Origin: Acetatifactor aquisgranensis
GTDB lineage: Bacteria > Bacillota > Clostridia > Lachnospirales > Lachnospiraceae
Assembly (NCBI RefSeq): GCF_943193215.1
Contig: NZ_CALPDH010000031.1
Span: forward strand, 5,610-69,609
Length of the DNA: 64,000 nt
Direction of reading: 5' to 3'
The notes below the pieces were generated by a model. It had not been told where the DNA came from. It worked only from the letters and a program-made list of their open reading frames with translations, and ran no database searches. Below are positions 60,794 to 64,000 of this stretch, in pieces. The translations under genes were made by a program, and so were the position numbers. Numbering within the stretch: the first letter of the stretch is position 1; each line of letters begins with the position of its first letter.

Positions 60794-61715
60794 AAAGATG
60801 CTGAACAAAGAGCTGATGGCGAAAGTCAGCCGGAAGTTCTACGGACATACGAACCTATACAGCAAGTATACGCCGAAGATTCCGGAGGGCGCGGAACGCG
60901 AGTATATCCGCATGGTGAATGAATACACCGGCATCCTCAAAGAGGAGCTGGAGGCGGAGTTCCCTACACTCAAAGAGATTTACAAGAGGGAGAGGGATGC
61001 GGAAGTCCAGGGGCGACGGGAAGATTCGGCAACGGATTTCCTTCTGGCGGTAATCGGCATATTTAACAGAATACGGAACAAAGTAGCTGCTAGGTGTCTT
61101 TCCTTCGGCTTGAAGAAAAGGCTTTTGAACCTGGCGCTTATTAACCGGCGGATGACAACCAAAGAATGGGAAAAGGTCATCCGTACCAGCCTGGGAATAG
61201 ACATCCGCAAGGACTACTACCTGGGCGATTTTTATTTAGATCAGCTGGCAAAGTGGGTGAGTGAGAATGTGGACTTAATCACTTCCATACCGGAGAATAC
61301 GCTGGATAAGATGAAGGATATTGTCCTGGATGGATTCAACCGCGGGCGCAGGACTACGGACATCGCAAAGGACATCCAGCTTGCATATGGCGTGAGCAGG
61401 AAAAAGGCGCGGTTCATAGCAAGGGACCAGACGGCAAAACTCAACGGCCAGATTCAACGCGCCCAACAGATGGATGCAGGAATCACGGAGTATATCTGGA
61501 GTGATTGTGGAGATGAACGTGTCCGCAGGAGCCACCGGAGGCTGAACGGCCAGAAGTTTTCCTGGGAAGGGGAAGGGCCGGAGACCGACAATGGGAGGCA
61601 CTGTCATCCCGGCCAGGATTTCAACTGCCGCTGCATAGGCAGGCCGGTATTCAACCGGAATACGCTGAACCTTCCGGTAAAGGAGGACAGCGGAATCAAG
61701 GTAACAATCAAATGA
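60786..61715 (+). CDS. Phage head morphogenesis / minor capsid protein (SPP1 gp7 / Mu gpF type)
   Basis: 309 aa from ATG 60786, overlapping the portal gene by 8 bases. Helical, basic N-terminal two thirds; the C-terminal domain has RFIARDQTAKLNGQIQRAQQ and RRSHRRLNGQKF, ending with a Cys/His pattern (HCHPGQDFNCRCIGRPVF) characteristic of the family. It is a minor head protein injected or bound with the portal. Confidence 0.88.
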   Translation: MDEKMLNKELMAKVSRKFYGHTNLYSKYTPKIPEGAEREYIRMVNEYTGILKEELEAEFPTLKEIYKRERDAEVQGRREDSATDFLLAVIGIFNRIRNKVAARCLSFGLKKRLLNLALINRRMTTKEWEKVIRTSLGIDIRKDYYLGDFYLDQLAKWVSENVDLITSIPENTLDKMKDIVLDGFNRGRRTTDIAKDIQLAYGVSRKKARFIARDQTAKLNGQIQRAQQMDAGITEYIWSDCGDERVRRSHRRLNGQKFSWEGEGPETDNGRHCHPGQDFNCRCIGRPVFNRNTLNLPVKEDSGIKVTIK

Positions 61716-61730
61716 TAGGAGGTATCAGAG

Positions 61731-61988
61731 ATGGAAAACGCTGTGAAAGCGATTTGCCAGGCTTTAGTAGAGGAGGCCGGATTAGTTATCAGTCACACTG
61801 ATAAAATCGCTGCTTTAGGCTCCAACGACGCCAGAGCAACGGCGCAGGCGATTGATAGTATGCGCCTGGATGCGGTGGAGCATATCCAGAATCTCACTCT
61901 GGAGCTTACAAGGCTAATCACTTCCGGAGAGGAGCCTGGAGAGGCAGAATCCGGAGAAAAGCCGGAAGGGGAGGGTGCAGCTGAATGA
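61731..61988 (+). CDS. Small acidic prophage head-region protein
   Basis: 85 aa, with TAGGAGG upstream. Helical with an acidic Glu/Gly tail. No family recognised. It overlaps the next gene by 4 bases (ATGA). Confidence 0.65.
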   Translation: MENAVKAICQALVEEAGLVISHTDKIAALGSNDARATAQAIDSMRLDAVEHIQNLTLELTRLITSGEEPGEAESGEKPEGEGAAE

Positions 61989-63421
61989 TTGAACCAAAAT
62001 TGAGGAAAGTGCGGCGCCTGGACACTATCCGGCTGGATAAGGACGATAGGACGTACTTCACAGAAGAAGGGTATCTGGTAGACCACCCGATTCTTACATC
62101 GTGTGGGATATTTGAATACACAAACCCCGATGGTAGTATTCGGAGGGAATTGCGACTGCCGGAGCATGTGTTCAACGAGAAATCGCTGGCTACATACAAA
62201 GGCAAGCCCATTATCATCACCCACGAGGCAGGCATCGTGAGCAAAGATAATGTGGATAAGGAGCAGATTGGAACCATCCTCACAAATGGGTACCAGGACG
62301 GAGAGGATGTCCGTGCCGAAATCATCATCCATAATACGGATGCCATGAAGGACAGCGGACTGAAAGAACTCTCCCTGGGGTACAACCTGGACCTGGTGGA
62401 GGAGCCGGGGACTTACAACGGCGAACCTTACGATGCAATCCAGACGAATATTGTCATAAACCACCTGGCACTTGTGGCATCGGCACGAGCCGGGGAGCAG
62501 GCCAGGCTCAACATTGACGGTTCGGACGAACCAGAACTTAAAGGAGGTAAATTGATGGCAAGAGAAACAAGAAGCCGCGCAGATGGCGGCGCAATGTCAC
62601 CGGAGGAGCTTAAAAAGGCCATAGAAGCGTATAAGGAGCGCAAGGCCGGTAGAGCTGCCGCCGGGGGCGAGGAGAAACCGGCAGCTGATGAAGCCGGGGC
62701 AGCTATGGCAGAGGCAGAGGAACCCACCGAGGAGCCTGCAACCGAGGAGGAGAAAGCAGCAGACGGAGAAGGGTGTGAGGAGCCTGCACCGGAGGAGGGG
62801 AGTTCTCCTGCCGACATCGCGCAGATGGTGAAAGACCGGCGCGACCGCAGGGATGCAGAGGAAGACCCGAAGGATGTTGAAGGAGCTATGGGCGTCATCG
62901 CACAGCAGGACGAGGACATTGACATGCTCCTGGCCTGCCTGGAGAAGATGATGGCCGATGCGGCAGTGGACAGCGCGGATAACGCAGACGGCGGAGCCGA
63001 TGCTGCCGACCAGGCGGACAATGCCGACCAGGAGGATGGTTCCGATGACAAGAGCGGTTCCCTAAACGCGGATTCAGCGGATGAAATCTTCCGTCAGCGT
63101 TTGAGCATCTGCCGGATCGGTGACAAGCTCCGCATGGACGGCCTGGAGAATAAGAGCATCCTGGAGGGTAAAAAGGCTATCATCGCTAAAGTCCTTCCGG
63201 CCATGAGACTTGACGGAAAGAGCCGGGCCTATGTGGATGCCGCCTATGACATGGCTGTGAATGAGGTCAATAAGCGGAAGGATGTTTCCTTCCAGAAAAA
63301 GCAGATGGCCGGAAAACCGGCTCCTGCACAGGCAACCAGGGCAGACGGTAATCCTGCCGGTAAAAGCGCAGCGGCGCAGGCAAGACAGCGCATGATTGAT
63401 AGAGAAGGAGGTAAGCAGTAA
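61985..63421 (+). CDS. DUF2213 prohead protease with scaffold-like C-terminal region
   Basis: 478 aa. Residues 1-180 match DUF2213: RTYFTEEGYLVDHPILTSCG, then KPIIITHEAGIVSKDN and LKELSLGYNLDL. From about residue 190 the protein is Ala/Glu/Asp-rich with a long low-complexity middle and a helical end (ESIL-type DKLRMDGLENKS), like a capsid scaffold. An internal ATG 62555 (residue 191) in the same frame is preceded by AAGGAGG seven bases upstream, so a separate scaffold could be made from the same mRNA, as in lambda C/Nu3. Its end overlaps the next start. Confidence 0.87.
   Translation: MIEPKLRKVRRLDTIRLDKDDRTYFTEEGYLVDHPILTSCGIFEYTNPDGSIRRELRLPEHVFNEKSLATYKGKPIIITHEAGIVSKDNVDKEQIGTILTNGYQDGEDVRAEIIIHNTDAMKDSGLKELSLGYNLDLVEEPGTYNGEPYDAIQTNIVINHLALVASARAGEQARLNIDGSDEPELKGGKLMARETRSRADGGAMSPEELKKAIEAYKERKAGRAAAGGEEKPAADEAGAAMAEAEEPTEEPATEEEKAADGEGCEEPAPEEGSSPADIAQMVKDRRDRRDAEEDPKDVEGAMGVIAQQDEDIDMLLACLEKMMADAAVDSADNADGGADAADQADNADQEDGSDDKSGSLNADSADEIFRQRLSICRIGDKLRMDGLENKSILEGKKAIIAKVLPAMRLDGKSRAYVDAAYDMAVNEVNKRKDVSFQKKQMAGKPAPAQATRADGNPAGKSAAAQARQRMIDREGGKQ
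62541..62557 (+). promoter_or_regulatory. Internal ribosome site and start for a scaffold protein
   Basis: AAGGAGG (62541-62547) and in-frame ATG 62555 inside the DUF2213 gene, spacing 7. It would give a 288-residue C-terminal product (start MARETRSRADGG). Confidence 0.65.
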
Positions 63422-63921
63422 TGGCAGCACAGATGAATTACAGTTTCGATACTCCGAAGGGTGTCGCAGGCGGCAAAGTAGACCTTGCGTATGACGAGGT
63501 AGTGACGAGGCAGAATGAGGAGGCCGATGGCGTTCTCAAATTCGGTATGGCGGCAGCTGTGGGAACGTCCGCAGGCTCTACGGTCAAGGTTCCGGCTGCT
63601 GGCACCACAAAGGCGCAGATCGAGGGCGTTGTTCTCCATGCGGCGAACACGGAGCAGGACATGTCCGGGAAGGTCATTCTGAAAAAGGATGTATCGGTCG
63701 GCATCATGCGTAAAGGGCATGTATGGGGCAGGCTTGCGGCTGATGCGGTTCCCACCTATGCGCAGACGGCCTATGTGGTGACTTCCGGGAAAGATGCCGG
63801 AGCCTTTACCCATCTGGAGACCCAGGCCGGAGATGGCGGTGAGGCGAACCTGGACATCGGGGCAAAGTTCGGCAACGCAAGCGATACTGATAATGGCATT
63901 GCAGTCATTGAGTTAGGCTAA
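63421..63921 (+). CDS. Head decoration / fibre-like structural protein (DUF2190-type)
   Basis: 166 aa, AGGAGG just before ATG. Small, beta-rich, with many Gly/Ala/Val (YDEVVTRQNEEADGVLKFG, then KDVSVGIMRKGHVWG). It fits the capsid decoration or cement proteins that precede the major capsid gene, which should follow beyond the window. Family call is moderate. Confidence 0.72.
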   Translation: MAAQMNYSFDTPKGVAGGKVDLAYDEVVTRQNEEADGVLKFGMAAAVGTSAGSTVKVPAAGTTKAQIEGVVLHAANTEQDMSGKVILKKDVSVGIMRKGHVWGRLAADAVPTYAQTAYVVTSGKDAGAFTHLETQAGDGGEANLDIGAKFGNASDTDNGIAVIELG

Positions 63922-64000
63922 GAAAAGTCCAGCTAAGAAATGTCAATAGGTAAAACGAAAAATGTTTAAAAAGTTTTTTTCAAGCAGTTGATGTAAAAAA
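63922..64000. other. AT-rich end of window
   Basis: Short AT-rich stretch with GTTTAAAAAGTTTTTTT. It may be a terminator-like or leader region before the next gene; too short to call. Confidence 0.3.

Larger units (their letters stand above)
38448..64000. mobile_element. Prophage (left end; continues past the window)
   Basis: Recombinase, repressor with divergent control region, RecT recombination module, replication module, ArpU-like late regulator, terminase, portal, protease/scaffold and decoration genes appear in standard siphovirus/myovirus order. The left attachment site must lie between queA (ends 38339) and about 38455; the right end is not visible, so the core sequence cannot be identified here. 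The tail and lysis modules must lie beyond 64,000. Confidence 0.93.

Noticed and set aside
1..64000. tRNA or rRNA genes
   Set aside because: I saw no cloverleaf or rRNA signature; a tRNAscan run would be decisive.

Overview
The window looks like a chromosomal segment of an anaerobic, probably spore-forming Clostridia member, most likely Lachnospiraceae. The pointers are a sodium-translocating decarboxylase operon, a complete six-gene Rnf complex, an ATP-type PEP carboxykinase, a T-box in front of pheST, SpoIID- and SleB-like wall enzymes, and frequent GTG/TTG starts behind AGGAGG sites. The species cannot be fixed from the sequence alone.

Host part (1-38,447). In order: sodium-pump decarboxylase operon (carboxyltransferase, OadG-like, biotin carrier, beta subunit, PycB-like alpha subunit); a GNAT gene followed by a broken bacteriocin-immunity-like gene; HI0933-family flavoprotein, cmk, ispH, S1-domain protein, cheR; an RNase H-like gene on the minus strand; a 59-bp triple tandem repeat; rnfCDGEAB; a GH25 lysozyme and a SleB-like hydrolase; thrC, a LysM protein, deoC, aminopeptidase P and pckA; a probable 6S RNA; SpoIID-like and YihY genes; a hemerythrin-receiver fusion; T-box-pheS-pheT; an M18 aminopeptidase and queA. 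The metabolic genes fit sodium/redox-coupled anaerobic energy conservation.

Prophage part (about 38,448 to beyond 64,000). It opens with a large serine recombinase, then a minus-strand repressor unit and a divergent control region. Rightward early genes follow: a duplicated-HTH protein, small proteins, RecT with its PD-(D/E)XK partner, a replisome organiser, a DnaC-like ATPase, RusA, several Cys-rich small proteins and an ArpU-like late activator. A terminator and a very good promoter lead into an accessory block: a HAD-like protein ending in a sliding-clamp-binding motif, three consecutive ParB-fold genes (the third fused to a methyltransferase domain), and a gene that aligns along its whole length with CmoA, the carboxy-SAM synthase. 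Terminase, portal (with a C-terminal Nudix domain), head morphogenesis protein, a DUF2213 protease/scaffold gene with an internal start, and a head-decoration-like protein follow. The prophage runs off the right edge.

Most interesting hypothesis: the CmoA-like enzyme makes carboxy-S-adenosylmethionine from host SAM and prephenate, and the adjacent ParB-ParB-methyltransferase fusion, helped by the two ParB-only proteins, uses it to put a carboxymethyl group on phage DNA just before packaging. The homology is read from the sequence; the DNA target is inference. Second is the portal-Nudix fusion, which may carry an anti-defence enzyme in the virion.
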